A stretch of DNA of 64,000 nucleotides from Lacrimispora indolis DSM 755. GTDB taxonomy: Bacteria; Bacillota; Clostridia; Lachnospirales; Lachnospiraceae. Positions within the stretch are counted from its first letter, which is position 1; every line of letters starts with the position of its first letter. The stretch lies in contig NZ_AZUI01000001.1 of the NCBI RefSeq assembly GCF_000526995.1, positions 3,948,001 to 4,012,000 on the forward strand, given 5' to 3'. Positions 15,945 to 24,596 of this stretch are shown here, piece by piece. The translations under genes were made by a program, and so were the position numbers. The notes under the pieces are model-generated. The model was not told where the DNA came from. It was given only the letters and a program-made list of their open reading frames with translations, and ran no database searches.

Positions 15945-16343
15945 ATGAGGAAATTACCAGTATTCGTTTTAGCAGCAGCAACCGTATTGACCGTAGCAGG
16001 TGTACCTATGACCGCGCAGGCAGCAACCTGCCCGACGTCAACAAGTAATTACACGAACCTTTCAAATTGCTTTGGACAGTCTGGAGATATTAACAGCATT
16101 TTAAGCAAGCTCGGCTGTAACACCAACGGTAATAGCTGCAGCAACGGTACAACCTGTACCAATGGCTCTAACTGCACCACCGGGTCTACCTGCACAAAGG
16201 GTGCTTCCTGTTCCGGCAGTAACTGCTCCACCGGCAAGAACAGCTGCTCCACCGGCAAAAACAGCAGCTCCTGTTCCAAGACCAAAGCTGCAGCCACAAA
16301 CAGCGGCCGTCAGTGTAAGTCCTCCTATAACTACTGGAGATAA
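15945..16343 (+). CDS. Small exported Cys/Gly/Ser/Asn-rich protein
   Basis: A 132-residue protein with a clear signal peptide (MRKLPVFVLAAATVLTVAGV, cleavage near AQAA). The mature part has about 18 cysteines in a loose NGxxC/TGxxC pattern (TTCTNGSNCTTGSTCTKGAS). I do not recognise a family. Its own terminator and strong AAGGAGG site indicate a separate transcription unit. Possible roles are a wall-associated or spore-associated cross-linked protein, or metal binding; these are guesses. Confidence 0.75.
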   Translation: MRKLPVFVLAAATVLTVAGVPMTAQAATCPTSTSNYTNLSNCFGQSGDINSILSKLGCNTNGNSCSNGTTCTNGSNCTTGSTCTKGASCSGSNCSTGKNSCSTGKNSSSCSKTKAAATNSGRQCKSSYNYWR

Positions 16344-16421
16344 TTATTTTTACGTTTATTAATGGGTCGGATCGCTTGTGTCCGGCCCTCTTTCTATGTA
16401 AGTGGTTTAAGATATGGCATC

Positions 16422-16466
16422 AAAAAAACAGTCATAAGGCCGGTTTCGGCTTGTGACTGTTTTTTA
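16422..16466 (+). terminator. Bidirectional terminator
   Basis: AAAAAACAGTCA and TGACTGTTTTTT arms with an inner GGCCGG/TCGGCT stem. It serves the Cys-rich gene on the left and probably the minus-strand small gene on the right. Confidence 0.85.
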
Positions 16467-16472
16467 GGAGAA

Positions 16473-16622
16473 TCATTTACTTCCTTCGCTTACAATTTCC
16501 TCCAAAACATGGATCAAATCGTAAATGGTGTTAATTTGTACGTTTCGCTCCAGGATCTCATTTTTTAAGTCGATGGAAAGAGTCTCGAATTTTGCCTGGA
16601 CTGCGGGAGCTATATATGACAT
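16473..16622 (-). CDS. Hypothetical 49-residue protein
   Basis: The frame reads MSYIAPAVQAKFETLSIDLK and ends IHVLEEIVSEGSK. The ATG at 16622 has TTGAGGTG six bases upstream, better than the longer frame starting at 16688. It is helical and charged, without a membrane segment. No function is recognised. It is divergent from the small gene at 16734, with about 110 bp between their starts. Confidence 0.55.
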   Translation of the reverse strand: MSYIAPAVQAKFETLSIDLKNEILERNVQINTIYDLIHVLEEIVSEGSK

Positions 16623-16733
16623 GTTCATCACCTCAATTTTATAATGCGCAGCTATGGAATGGATTATGCGTGAAAAAGGCGTTTTCACATAAATCTTATG
16701 TTGTCAGGCAATACTATGGGTGAGGTGATGGAA

Positions 16734-16886
16734 ATGGAAAAGAATAGCCGGGAAAAGCTTTCCCAGAAAAACTCAAATGAAATGTTTCACGGCACGTCAG
16801 AAAAAGGCAAACCGGAAAATCAGAATCAGACCCATAATTCCCGCCGGGAAGGTATGGGACCGAATACAAAAAGAAAATCGGATTAA
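16734..16886 (+). CDS. Hypothetical 50-residue hydrophilic protein
   Basis: The frame starts MEKNSREKLSQKNSNEMFHG and ends GPNTKRKSD, after GTGAGGTGATGGAA. It is highly hydrophilic, rich in Lys, Asn and Ser, with no hydrophobic core. That composition resembles small acid-soluble-type spore proteins, but no signature is present, so no function is claimed. A hairpin (AAAGGGG...CCCCCTTT) lies just downstream at about 16894-16934. Confidence 0.5.
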   Translation: MEKNSREKLSQKNSNEMFHGTSEKGKPENQNQTHNSRREGMGPNTKRKSD

Positions 16887-17333
16887 TTCTTTAAAGGGGT
16901 GGAAACCAAGATGCCATGGATTCCCCCCCTTTGAGGTTTCATATTTATGATCGGGCAGTTTTACAGGACTTCTCATCGAAAGTACAGGAAAAGAAGAGAC
17001 ATAAATCAAAATGAGTTATCTATCTTTGGTAAGGCGGCGGCTGAGAGTTGTCAACGCTTCTTTCCGCTGCTTCTTTGATAAGTCGTTCTGTAATAATAAT
17101 ATATGTAATTAGGCGAATTCTGTGAACAAGCTGAAGGGATAGGCGGAAGCAGAGCAAAGGAGAACTTCCGCCCGAATGATGTCACATATATAATAACGGA
17201 AAAAAATCACTTTTGTGACGCAGATGAAAGAACTTTTATTAATTTTTTTTTAAAAAAATTATGCTTTTGGCTCATTATGGCCGGAAAACAAGCTTCCCAT
17301 CGCTGTTTTCGGAACACTGCTGATGCCACCGGT
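16887..17333. other. Intergenic region without a convincing gene
   Basis: The stretch holds the hairpin after the small gene and a second inverted repeat, GGCGGAAG at 17142-17149 with CTTCCGCC at 17165-17172. A T-rich stretch at 17230-17260 may end the AraC gene on the minus strand. No open frame has a ribosome binding site. Confidence 0.5.
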
Positions 17334-18137
17334 CTAGATTGCCAGGGAAGTTTGGGAATTATCATAAATCTGGCAAAAGCACTCCCGGTATTCCTGGGGT
17401 GTTTTACCGCAGACATTTTTAAAGACACGGTTAAAATAGCTCTGGCTGGAGAATCCTACGGCCAGAGCTATTTCCAGCATGGAGTAGGTCTGATCACATA
17501 ACAGGACCTGGCTGCGTTCCACGCGAAGCCGGTTGATGTATTGTGAAAAAGAGCAACCCATTTCCCTTTTAAATAAACGGCATAAATAGGATGGGTTTAA
17601 GTTTAAATAATCAGCGGCTTCCTGTAAGGTCACGCTGCCCCAGAGCTGATTTTTTATAAACTCAATGCAGCGGTAAATCTGATAGGAATTCCCTTGCTTT
17701 GTTTGAAACTCCAGATCCTGCTTTAGATGTTTTTGGGAGATCATCCGGAGCAGAGATATTAAATGCGGCACCACTTCAGCAGGTTTTAAGGGAAATAAGG
17801 GGTCGCCGCTATTCTGTATATAGGGTCCGAAAACAAATGTGCCAAGCTCCGGCATTGCAGGGTCTATATAGCAGGCCGTAAAGGACAGCTCAGCCTTTGA
17901 TGTGCCCATGATGGGGCATGGGCACATATCGCATTGCAGGGTAATATGATCCTGGTCCATGCCGGAATGAAGCAATTCGCAGGCCCTATATACCGTTTTG
18001 CGCCACAAGGGGTAACAGCACAGGCGGTTGGTGGGGCCGGCACATATCATAAGACAGTTTTCAAACCGGTCAAATGCCCGTACTGCCAGATTGGTGCAGG
18101 CATTAAATTCTTCTAAAATTCTCTTAATGGTATCCAT
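17334..18137 (-). CDS. AraC-family regulator with PocR-type sensor domain (iron locus 1)
   Basis: A 267-residue regulator. The N-terminal ~160 residues resemble a PocR ligand-binding domain, with a cysteine cluster (CDMCPCPIMG). The C-terminal ~100 residues are the AraC double helix-turn-helix (TLQEAADYLNLNPSYLCRLF and IALAVGFSSQSYFNRVFKNV). The ATG at 18137 follows ACGGAGGAA and is preferred over the longer frame. It is divergent from the iron-siderophore ABC operon starting at 18298, with the shared GTTAG-N6-CTAAC repeat between them. An activator role in siderophore uptake is inferred from position, as known for YbtA-like AraC proteins. Confidence 0.82.
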   Translation of the reverse strand: MDTIKRILEEFNACTNLAVRAFDRFENCLMICAGPTNRLCCYPLWRKTVYRACELLHSGMDQDHITLQCDMCPCPIMGTSKAELSFTACYIDPAMPELGTFVFGPYIQNSGDPLFPLKPAEVVPHLISLLRMISQKHLKQDLEFQTKQGNSYQIYRCIEFIKNQLWGSVTLQEAADYLNLNPSYLCRLFKREMGCSFSQYINRLRVERSQVLLCDQTYSMLEIALAVGFSSQSYFNRVFKNVCGKTPQEYRECFCQIYDNSQTSLAI

Positions 18138-18229
18138 GTTTCCTCCGTATTTACATTTCAAGGTCAATATTGTGAAAGATAGGTCAATATTGTACAAGCA
18201 AAAATGCTCTGAATCAGTATACTACAATA

Positions 18230-18245
18230 GTTAGCTAAAACTAAC
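18230..18245 (+). promoter_or_regulatory. Inverted repeat GTTAG-N6-CTAAC, operator copy A
   Basis: GTTAGCTAAAACTAAC lies between the divergent AraC and permease genes. The minus-strand sequence of copy B (38320-38335) differs at a single base. Copy C is at 38478-38493. TTAG-N6-CTAA is compatible with a half of the DtxR/IdeR box; assignment to an iron repressor is inference. Confidence 0.65.
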
Positions 18246-18297
18246 TTATACTTACTATTATAGTTATGAACGCGAAAGTGTCAAGACTGGGGATTCA

Positions 18298-19251
18298 ATG
18301 AAAAAATTTGTTTACATACTTGCGATTATTATTTTAGGCCTTATCTCTCTTTTTATCGGTGTAAAAGATATTACAATACAAAGCCTGTTTACCGAGGCAG
18401 ACCAAATGAAAATCATGCTTGTGAGCCGTATTCCCAGGCTGATCAGCATTTTGGTAGCCGGGATGGGCATGGCCGTATCAGGGGTGATCATGCAGATGCT
18501 GGCATCCAACCGCTACATTTCCCCTTCAACAGGCTCCACGACAGAGTGGGCAAAATTAGGCGTGCTGATAGCCGTTTTACTATTTCCTGGTGCGGCCCCT
18601 GGTGTTAAAATGCTGATTGCTTTTGGCTCCGCTTTTCTGGGAACCATGCTTTTTTTAAAGCTTCTTCAGGCGATTAAGCTGCGGGATGCTGCATTGATTC
18701 CCCTTGTGGGAATACTCTTTGGAAATGTGGTAGGGGCGGTCACAACCTTTATCGCTTACCGCCATGACTTAATTCAAAACATAACCTCATGGATGCAAGG
18801 GAGTTTTACAATGGTGCTGCGGGGACGGTATGAGCTTTTATATCTGGGACTTCCTTTTCTGGTATTGGCAATGTTTTACGCCAGCCGTTTTACCGTGGTA
18901 GCCATGGGAAAAGACATTTCCGGCAATCTGGGGATTTCCTATTTTACAACCGTGCAGGTAGGGCTGTCCATCGTAGCGGTCATGACCTCGGTTGTTGTGG
19001 TGACGGTTGGGGCAATCCCCTTTATCGGCATTGTTATACCAAACATTGTAAGGCTTTATTATGGTGACAACCTGCGCAAAAGTATTGTTGATATTGCTTT
19101 GTTAGGCGGTCTGTTTTTGCTGGCCTGCGATATCATTTCCCGCCTGATCATCTTTCCTTTTGAAATACCCATCAGCGTAACGGTAGGTATTATCGGCTGC
19201 GGGCTGTTTCTGGCCCTGCTTGCAGGAAGGAGGGTTTATGAAGCTGCGTAA
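18298..19251 (+). CDS. Iron-siderophore ABC permease, FecCD family (YclN/FatD-like)
   Basis: A 317-residue polytopic membrane protein with about nine hydrophobic segments. Conserved FecCD phrases are visible (RIPRLISILVAGMGMAVSGV, then GAIPFIGIVIPNIVRLYYGD). The sequence belongs to the YclN/CeuB/FatD branch that imports petrobactin, enterobactin fragments or related catechol siderophores. It forms a heterodimer with the next gene. The start at 18298 has only a weak ribosome binding site (CTGGGGATTCA). First gene of a four-gene operon with overlapping ends. Confidence 0.9.
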   Translation: MKKFVYILAIIILGLISLFIGVKDITIQSLFTEADQMKIMLVSRIPRLISILVAGMGMAVSGVIMQMLASNRYISPSTGSTTEWAKLGVLIAVLLFPGAAPGVKMLIAFGSAFLGTMLFLKLLQAIKLRDAALIPLVGILFGNVVGAVTTFIAYRHDLIQNITSWMQGSFTMVLRGRYELLYLGLPFLVLAMFYASRFTVVAMGKDISGNLGISYFTTVQVGLSIVAVMTSVVVVTVGAIPFIGIVIPNIVRLYYGDNLRKSIVDIALLGGLFLLACDIISRLIIFPFEIPISVTVGIIGCGLFLALLAGRRVYEAA

Positions 19252-20188
19252 GATTTTGTTTTTGCTTTTTCTATTGACGTTTGTGGTTTCGCTCTTATAC
19301 GTTGTCTGGGGCTTGAATCCGGATAATGCCGGCTATAATGTTCCAAGACGGCTGGTTAAGCTGGCGGCCATTTTTGTAACAGGAGCTGCCATCGGTTATT
19401 CTACCATTGTATTCCAGACCGTGGTGGGAAACCGTATCCTGACTCCTGCCATCATGGGACTGGACAGTTTGTATCTTTTTGTACAGACACTGGTCGTATT
19501 TATCATGGGAGCCAAACAGCTTGCCGTAATGTCCAAAATAACAGACTTTTTCATCTCAGTCTGTATCATGGCGGGCTTTAGCCTGCTGCTTTACAGATTC
19601 GTATTTAAAAGGGAGAACACCCGTCTGTTTGTTATCATTTTCATCGGTATGATGTTAGGCAGCTTATTTTCCAGTCTTGCCACTTTTATGCAGGTCATCA
19701 TTGATCCCAATGAATTTATGATTGTCCAGGCAAGGATGTTTGCAAGCTTTAACAATGTGAATACGTCCCTTCTGGGGATTGCTACCGTTCTTATGGCTTG
19801 TACAGCGGCCTTGGGCTTCCATAAGATCCACCGGCTGGATGTGATGTCATTGGGCCAGGACATTGCGGTGGGGCTTGGTGTGGACTATCAGAGTTCTGTC
19901 AAAAAGTACTTGCTGATTGTGTCCGTCATGATTGCTGTTTCCACTGCATTAGTAGGACCTATTACTTTTTTGGGCCTGCTTGCCGCCAATCTTGCCAGAC
20001 AAATGCTTGCCACCTATAAACACAGCATTTTAATTCCTGCCGCAGTTCTGGTTGCAGGAGCGGCCCTGGTGGGAGGACAGTTTATGGCAGAACGGGTCTT
20101 TGCACTGAGCACGCCCATCAGCGTCATCATCAATTTTATCGGCGGCATCTATTTTATTATTCTTTTGATTCGGGAGGGACGCATGTGA
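19238..20188 (+). CDS. Iron-siderophore ABC permease, FecCD family (YclO/FatC-like)
   Basis: A 316-residue partner permease of the YclO/CeuC/FatC branch. The ATG at 19238 lies inside the end of the previous gene and follows GGAAGGAGG. It has an N-terminal membrane segment (KILFLLFLLTFVVSLLYVVW) and conserved VGPITFLGLLAANLARQM near the coupling helix region. It would form the transmembrane channel with the upstream permease. Confidence 0.9.
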   Translation: MKLRKILFLLFLLTFVVSLLYVVWGLNPDNAGYNVPRRLVKLAAIFVTGAAIGYSTIVFQTVVGNRILTPAIMGLDSLYLFVQTLVVFIMGAKQLAVMSKITDFFISVCIMAGFSLLLYRFVFKRENTRLFVIIFIGMMLGSLFSSLATFMQVIIDPNEFMIVQARMFASFNNVNTSLLGIATVLMACTAALGFHKIHRLDVMSLGQDIAVGLGVDYQSSVKKYLLIVSVMIAVSTALVGPITFLGLLAANLARQMLATYKHSILIPAAVLVAGAALVGGQFMAERVFALSTPISVIINFIGGIYFIILLIREGRM

Positions 20189-20940
20189 TTGTTGCAAAAA
20201 ATATAGGAAAACGTTATGGTGAAAAACAGGTTCTGACCGGTATTGACACAGTCATTCAAAAGAATGCCGTTACAACCTTAATCGGCGCAAATGGAGCAGG
20301 GAAGAGTACGCTGCTTTCCGTAATTTCCCGTCTGATGCCGGGAGAAGGGGAAATCAGCATTGACGGAAAGTCCATATCCTCCTTTAAAAGCAGTGAACTT
20401 GCAAAAAAGCTGTCCACCTTGCGTCAGACAAACCATGTGGGTGTAAGGCTCACCGTGAGGGAACTGGTATCCTTCGGCAGATATCCTCATTCTCAGGCAA
20501 AGCTCACCAATATGGACCGGCAGCTTGTGGAACAAGCAATCGGTTACATGGAAATGGAGCGCTATGGGGATACGTTTATTGATCAGCTTTCCGGCGGCGA
20601 GCGCCAGCGTGCGTTTATCGCCATGGTCATTGCCCAGGATACAGAGTATATTCTTCTGGATGAACCCCTTAACAATCTGGATATGAAGCATTCTGTTCAG
20701 ATCATGCGGCTTTTGCGCACCCTTGTGGATGAGCATGGAAAAACAGTGGTGCTGGTGCTACACGATATCAATTTTGCGGCGGCTTATTCGGATTACATTA
20801 TCTCATTAAAGGATGGCAGGCTTTTGAAAAACGGAACAGCAAAGGAGGTGATTACCCCGGAGGAATTAAACAAAGTTTACGACATGGATTTTACCATCCA
20901 TGAGGTAGACGGTATGCGCTTATGCGCATATTTCAAATAG
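20185..20940 (+). CDS. Iron-siderophore ABC ATPase (YclP/FatE-like)
   Basis: A 251-residue ATPase with Walker A GANGAGKST, signature LSGGERQR, Walker B YILLDEP and the switch histidine in LVLHDINFA. The start is GTG overlapping the previous stop. It supplies energy for import by the two FecCD permeases upstream. Confidence 0.93.
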   Translation: MIVAKNIGKRYGEKQVLTGIDTVIQKNAVTTLIGANGAGKSTLLSVISRLMPGEGEISIDGKSISSFKSSELAKKLSTLRQTNHVGVRLTVRELVSFGRYPHSQAKLTNMDRQLVEQAIGYMEMERYGDTFIDQLSGGERQRAFIAMVIAQDTEYILLDEPLNNLDMKHSVQIMRLLRTLVDEHGKTVVLVLHDINFAAAYSDYIISLKDGRLLKNGTAKEVITPEELNKVYDMDFTIHEVDGMRLCAYFK

Positions 20941-20999
20941 TTGCATTGGCCGTTAGGGCTGATCAAATAAAATGTATAGTATTGAAAGGAGATTCAATT

Positions 21000-22013
21000 A
21001 TGAAAAAAAAGGCAGCTGCAATGTTACTAGGTCTTGCCATGACCATATCCATGACTGGCTGCGGAGGGACTGACTCCGCCAAGAATACTTCCGCTGCGCC
21101 AACTTCCCAGGCGGAAAGCAGTGCTGCAGCGGAAAGCAGTACTGAGGCGGAAAGCACGGAACCAAAGGAGATCACGGTAAAACATGATCTGGGGGAAACA
21201 ACCCTGACAACCGAACCTAAGCGTATAGTTGTATTTGATTACGGCACACTGGATGCTCTGGATTATGCGGGGATTGATGTGATCGGTCTTGGCATGGGCG
21301 GCAATCTGGCGGAACACTTAAGCAAATTTTCCGGTGAAGCATATAAGGTTGCAGGTTCCTTACATGAGCCTGACTTTGAAGTGGTGAACGAACTGAAGCC
21401 TGATTTGATCCTGATCAGCGCCAGGGCAGCAAAGTCCTATGAGGAGCTGTCTAAAATTGCACCAACCGTACATATGACAATGCCTTCCGCCAATTATTTT
21501 GAGAGCTTTCAGGCAAATCTGAATATTCTTTCTCAGATTTTCCCGTCCAAAGCTGATGTATTCTCCAAAGCGGCAGAGGAAATTAATACAAAAATCAAAG
21601 CGGTTAACGAAAAGGTAACAGCTGGTAAATGGAATGCAATGGTAATCATGGCAAATGACAGTGAACTGAGCGTTTTCGGACAGGGATCCCGTTTTTCAAT
21701 TGTATATGATGACTTTGGTTTTCAGGTAGCTGACGATCAGGTTGATGACTCTACCCATGGCCAAACAGCTACATTTGAATATCTGGCTGAAAAGGATCCT
21801 GATTACCTGTTTGTTATAGATCGCGGTGCTGCCACCGGCGCTGCGGAAGCCACCGGCGCCCAAAAGCTGCTGGATAATGAACTGATGAATGGAACGAAAG
21901 CGGCGGCAAATGATCACATCGTTTATCTGGATTCCACAAACTGGTATGTTGTATCCGGAGGCATTACGGCTACCAATGCAATGGTTGATGAAGTGGCTGC
22001 TTCTTTAGAATAA
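21000..22013 (+). CDS. Iron-siderophore ABC substrate-binding lipoprotein (YclQ/FatB-like)
   Basis: A ~337-residue lipoprotein. The lipobox lies in TISMTGCGG and is followed by a Ser/Ala/Glu-rich linker. The helical-backbone binding fold has KRIVVFDYGTLDALDYAGID and the FEVVNELKPDLILISARAAK block typical of YclQ/CeuA/FatB. The ATG at 21000 follows AAAGGAG, preferred over the frame from 20922. Known relatives bind petrobactin or catecholate-iron complexes; the exact ligand is not shown by the sequence. A strong terminator follows. Confidence 0.92.
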   Translation: MKKKAAAMLLGLAMTISMTGCGGTDSAKNTSAAPTSQAESSAAAESSTEAESTEPKEITVKHDLGETTLTTEPKRIVVFDYGTLDALDYAGIDVIGLGMGGNLAEHLSKFSGEAYKVAGSLHEPDFEVVNELKPDLILISARAAKSYEELSKIAPTVHMTMPSANYFESFQANLNILSQIFPSKADVFSKAAEEINTKIKAVNEKVTAGKWNAMVIMANDSELSVFGQGSRFSIVYDDFGFQVADDQVDDSTHGQTATFEYLAEKDPDYLFVIDRGAATGAAEATGAQKLLDNELMNGTKAAANDHIVYLDSTNWYVVSGGITATNAMVDEVAASLE

Positions 22014-22063
22014 GGTTGTGCCAACTCAGTTCTAAAGAAAAACTGAGTGATTCAACAAAAAAT

Positions 22064-22109
22064 AAAAGCACCGGAAGTCATGGTATTTACATGGACTTCC
22101 GGTGCTTTT
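22064..22109 (+). terminator. Terminator of iron operon 1
   Basis: AAAAGCACCGGAAGTC and GACTTCCGGTGCTTTT form a perfect 16-bp stem, about 50 bases after the binding-protein gene. A weaker hairpin (AACTCAGTT...AACTGAGT) precedes it. Confidence 0.92.
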
Positions 22110-22193
22110 GAGATGAATAGAAACGGAGATAACAGGATTACAATCTGATATGTAAATCATATAACAGAAAGGCTGCCCCATAAAAGGGGAGGA

Positions 22194-22221
22194 GCCGGCA
22201 AGATTGGGTGAATCCTGCCGG
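22194..22221. repeat. GCCGGCA hairpin, copy 2
   Basis: Arms GCCGGCA and TGCCGGC with a loop nearly identical to that of copy 1 at 5304-5330. It lies downstream of a minus-strand hypothetical gene, as copy 1 lies downstream of the RsiV-like gene. Confidence 0.5.
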
Positions 22222-22292
22222 CTGCAATTATAATCAGGATAAAGCGATAGCCAGCAGGCTGACTGAGGTCTGCTGGCAGTATTGGATACAAT

Positions 22293-22880
22293 TTATATTG
22301 TTTGAATATGGAAAGCGTCAGCTTGAAGCGGAATATCCCCGGTTTCAATATTGGAATGAGTCACGTTTACTAATAAACCGGGGCGAAGTGAACGAAAGGG
22401 GACAGAGTTCCCATTTCTATCGCGAATCGAAGTGGTATTGCTGACTAAAAAATTTATTTGATTTTCTGTATTGTAAGGATCAGCAAGATAGAAATAATAA
22501 CCTTCAATATCTACGTTTGTGATATGGCCTGTAATGGAGTCCAGCGGCGGCTGATTGTAACTTCTTGCGACAATTAAAAAGGCGTTGGATTGGGGCGGAA
22601 TGCGTCTTTCCATGATTGGCGAAAATAAGGAGTCTACCAGCATGCCTTTTTGGATGTCGCATAAGCACATATGTTGGCCGGATGAATTTAAAATGGCAGT
22701 CTCAAAGCTTACATTAAGCCTTAAGAATTCAGATACAGTCTGATTTTGTTCAGTCCTGGCAAAGATAATGTTTATATATCCGGTAGTTTTACTGCGGAGG
22801 AAAACTTCTGCAACCATTGCATTATTAACTTGCAGTATTCGTCCCAATTGTGAGATTGTACCTAAATCACTTATGGGCAT
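22293..22880 (-). CDS. Hypothetical protein with internal duplication
   Basis: A 195-residue protein of unknown function; the ATG at 22880 follows AAGAGG. Two segments resemble each other: DIQKGMLVDSLFSPIMERRI-PPQSNAFLI (about residues 74-103) and SLRPGLLVNVTHSNIETGDI-PLQADAFHI at the C-terminus. This suggests two copies of a small β-barrel-like domain. There is no signal peptide or membrane helix. It stands alone between iron operon 1 and the accessory region. Confidence 0.6.
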   Translation of the reverse strand: MPISDLGTISQLGRILQVNNAMVAEVFLRSKTTGYINIIFARTEQNQTVSEFLRLNVSFETAILNSSGQHMCLCDIQKGMLVDSLFSPIMERRIPPQSNAFLIVARSYNQPPLDSITGHITNVDIEGYYFYLADPYNTENQINFLVSNTTSIRDRNGNSVPFRSLRPGLLVNVTHSNIETGDIPLQADAFHIQTI

Positions 22881-23474
22881 TGGCGGCCTCTTGGGATTTT
22901 TATTAATCGTTATAGTATATGTGTTGATTCAAGATACATGTTATTTTTTGTCAAACAAAGAAATGGTAATAGATTGAGATAATAATCAAATGAAAATCGG
23001 AAGAAAGAAACTCACAGGACGGCCTTAGCAGAGGCCGCAATGGTCAAAAAGGCTTGGTTCATTTAACCTTATCGGCGTTGATGCCGGAATATACATGTAC
23101 GAGTTTGCGCCATAATTCGAGGCTGGGGGCGTTAAGGTTTGTGTTCTCAAAACGACACTTATCCACAATAATGTGGAAATAATTGTGGATTGATTGTTAA
23201 TGTCTGAAAATACGACACAATAATACAAATTATTACAGGCTTACAACCGTTAGTTATACACAGAGCGGAAGGAAAGTGTGTTTGTGAGCAGACAATTATA
23301 ATTAATACTCTGGAGCCATATCGAACTGAGAGTAGTACCAGATTGTTTACAGACACCGTTTTGGGGCTGTTGTGATAGTCGGCAGGGATTGTATAGCGTA
23401 TTCTCGCATTTACAGTCTGACTACATGGATTTTTGGTATAGGAATGTTAGAAGTTGATGGATTCATCAATAGAG

Positions 23475-23587
23475 AAAGTTTCCAGTAAAGGAAGGGTTAC
23501 GGCAGTAAGCGAAGGGTTAGCTTAAATACCGCAACGGATGAAGAGGGAAACATGATTGTTCAGGTATATGTAAGAGTAAGAGAGTAA
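23475..23587 (+). pseudogene. Remnant of a Big2-like (bacterial Ig-like) surface-protein C-terminus
   Basis: KVSSKGRVTAVSEGLA matches the end of a Big2 domain, where VTAVSEGTA is the hallmark. After a frame change the text continues NTATDEEGNMIVQVYVRVRE and stops. No start or upstream domain is present, so it is a 3' remnant. It is followed by the same hairpin repeat as the Fn3 remnant at 28068. Confidence 0.4.
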
Positions 23588-23641
23588 TTGACGTTAGTTT
23601 GAGAAACAAATTGTATGTGAAAGTGTTATTAATATAAAATA

Positions 23642-23668
23642 GCGGGTATCCGGTATTCCGGGCCCGCC
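23642..23668 (+). repeat. 27-bp terminator-like repeat, copy 1
   Basis: Begins GCGGGTATCCGG and ends CCGGGCCCGCC, forming a hairpin. It is identical over 27 bp to 28515-28541. Each copy follows a remnant of a surface-protein gene. Confidence 0.8.
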
Positions 23669-23850
23669 AATTTTATTAAATGTGCTGCATTTTGTGCCGC
23701 ATATTAAAAAATGCAGCACGGCAGGAGAAACCAATCTGTTTTTGAGTATATAAATAACGCCCCTTGCCAGGACGCTCCGAAAATGATATAATTCACTCGT
23801 CTAAGGTGATATATCTTTCTGGGCTTACCTGGTAAGAGAAAATCTATGTA

Positions 23851-23886
23851 AAGCCGTTCGGTGTTGGTAGCACCGGGCGGTTTTTC
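23851..23886 (+). terminator. Hairpin with T-run
   Basis: GCCG..CGGTG and CACCG..CGG(T) arms followed by TTTTT. It reads on the plus strand, so it would end a transcript of the decayed region; it also lies just past the stop of the Ltp-type gene. Confidence 0.6.
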
Positions 23887-23892
23887 TATTTG

Positions 23893-24528
23893 TTAATAAC
23901 CTACGGCAGTAGCACCGTATTCCGCCTGATCTTGGGTAAATCCCTCATATTTCAACTGGTCTATTAGTGAACCTCGTGAAAAAGAACTCATATCTAAGTA
24001 GGCCTGTGCCTTTATTGCAGCTTGTTCATTCCAATCTGCTCCGCAATTATCTGCTGCGTATGTCGCATCTTCTGTAGAGAATTGTTCATATTCTAATTGT
24101 TTAATTAAACCGCTATAAGAGAATGCTGTGAAACTTAGATAAGATGCAGCTTTTGACAGGGCATTTTTTTGCCCCATAGTCAATTCTGCAGTTTCTTTTT
24201 GATCCGGAGCAGAGGTATCTGCTGTAGGTGAGGAATCAGTTCCTGACTCAGAAGCATTTGGCACAGCTGAGGTTTCAGTTTCTGCCTGCATTTCTGTTGA
24301 TTCTTCTTTTTCGGACACTATTTGATTTTTTGAACTAGTATTAACTGTTTCATTGCCTTTACCAGCTAAACAGGAGCCAAGTAAGCCAAGCGCAATAAAT
24401 ATTATAATGGCTGTAAGGCATCCTCCCAATCCTTGTTTTTTTCGGCACTGCGGACAAACTTTAGCCCCATAAGGAATTTCTGTTTTACAATGCTTACAAA
24501 TTTTTGTTGTTGGTTTTTCTTTTCCCAT
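23893..24528 (-). CDS. Zinc-ribbon membrane protein with two Ltp (phage exclusion lipoprotein) repeats
   Basis: A ~211-residue protein. The N-terminal zinc ribbon reads CKHCKTEIPYGAKVCPQC. One hydrophobic segment follows (GCLTAIIIFIALGLLGSCLA), then a Ser/Thr/Glu-rich linker. Two ~45-residue repeats close the protein: ALSKAASYLSFTAFSYSGLI and AIKAQAYLDMSSFSRGSLID. These match the Ltp domain, known from the phage TP-J34 lipoprotein that blocks DNA injection by related phages. The start at 24528 follows GAAGGA. Its neighbours are phage-type regulators, so a superinfection-exclusion origin is likely. The same domain also occurs in host proteins of unknown role. Confidence 0.75.
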   Translation of the reverse strand: MGKEKPTTKICKHCKTEIPYGAKVCPQCRKKQGLGGCLTAIIIFIALGLLGSCLAGKGNETVNTSSKNQIVSEKEESTEMQAETETSAVPNASESGTDSSPTADTSAPDQKETAELTMGQKNALSKAASYLSFTAFSYSGLIKQLEYEQFSTEDATYAADNCGADWNEQAAIKAQAYLDMSSFSRGSLIDQLKYEGFTQDQAEYGATAVGY

Positions 24529-24596
24529 ACTCATTTCCTTCTTTCTTTTGTTCATATTATTAAAAAGCCATAGGCTATTTAATCAGCTGTCATTTG

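Larger units (their letters stand above)
22881..23892. other. Degenerate ~1-kb region
   Basis: No complete gene is visible. It holds short remnants (see 23475-23587), a duplicated terminator-like repeat at 23642 and a hairpin at 23851. AT-rich composition and many stops in all frames suggest decayed accessory DNA. Confidence 0.5.

Noticed and set aside
22881..23460. Searched for a riboswitch or surface-protein gene in the structured-looking DNA
   Set aside because: No conserved riboswitch core could be matched by eye and all frames contain stops. A covariance-model search would decide.
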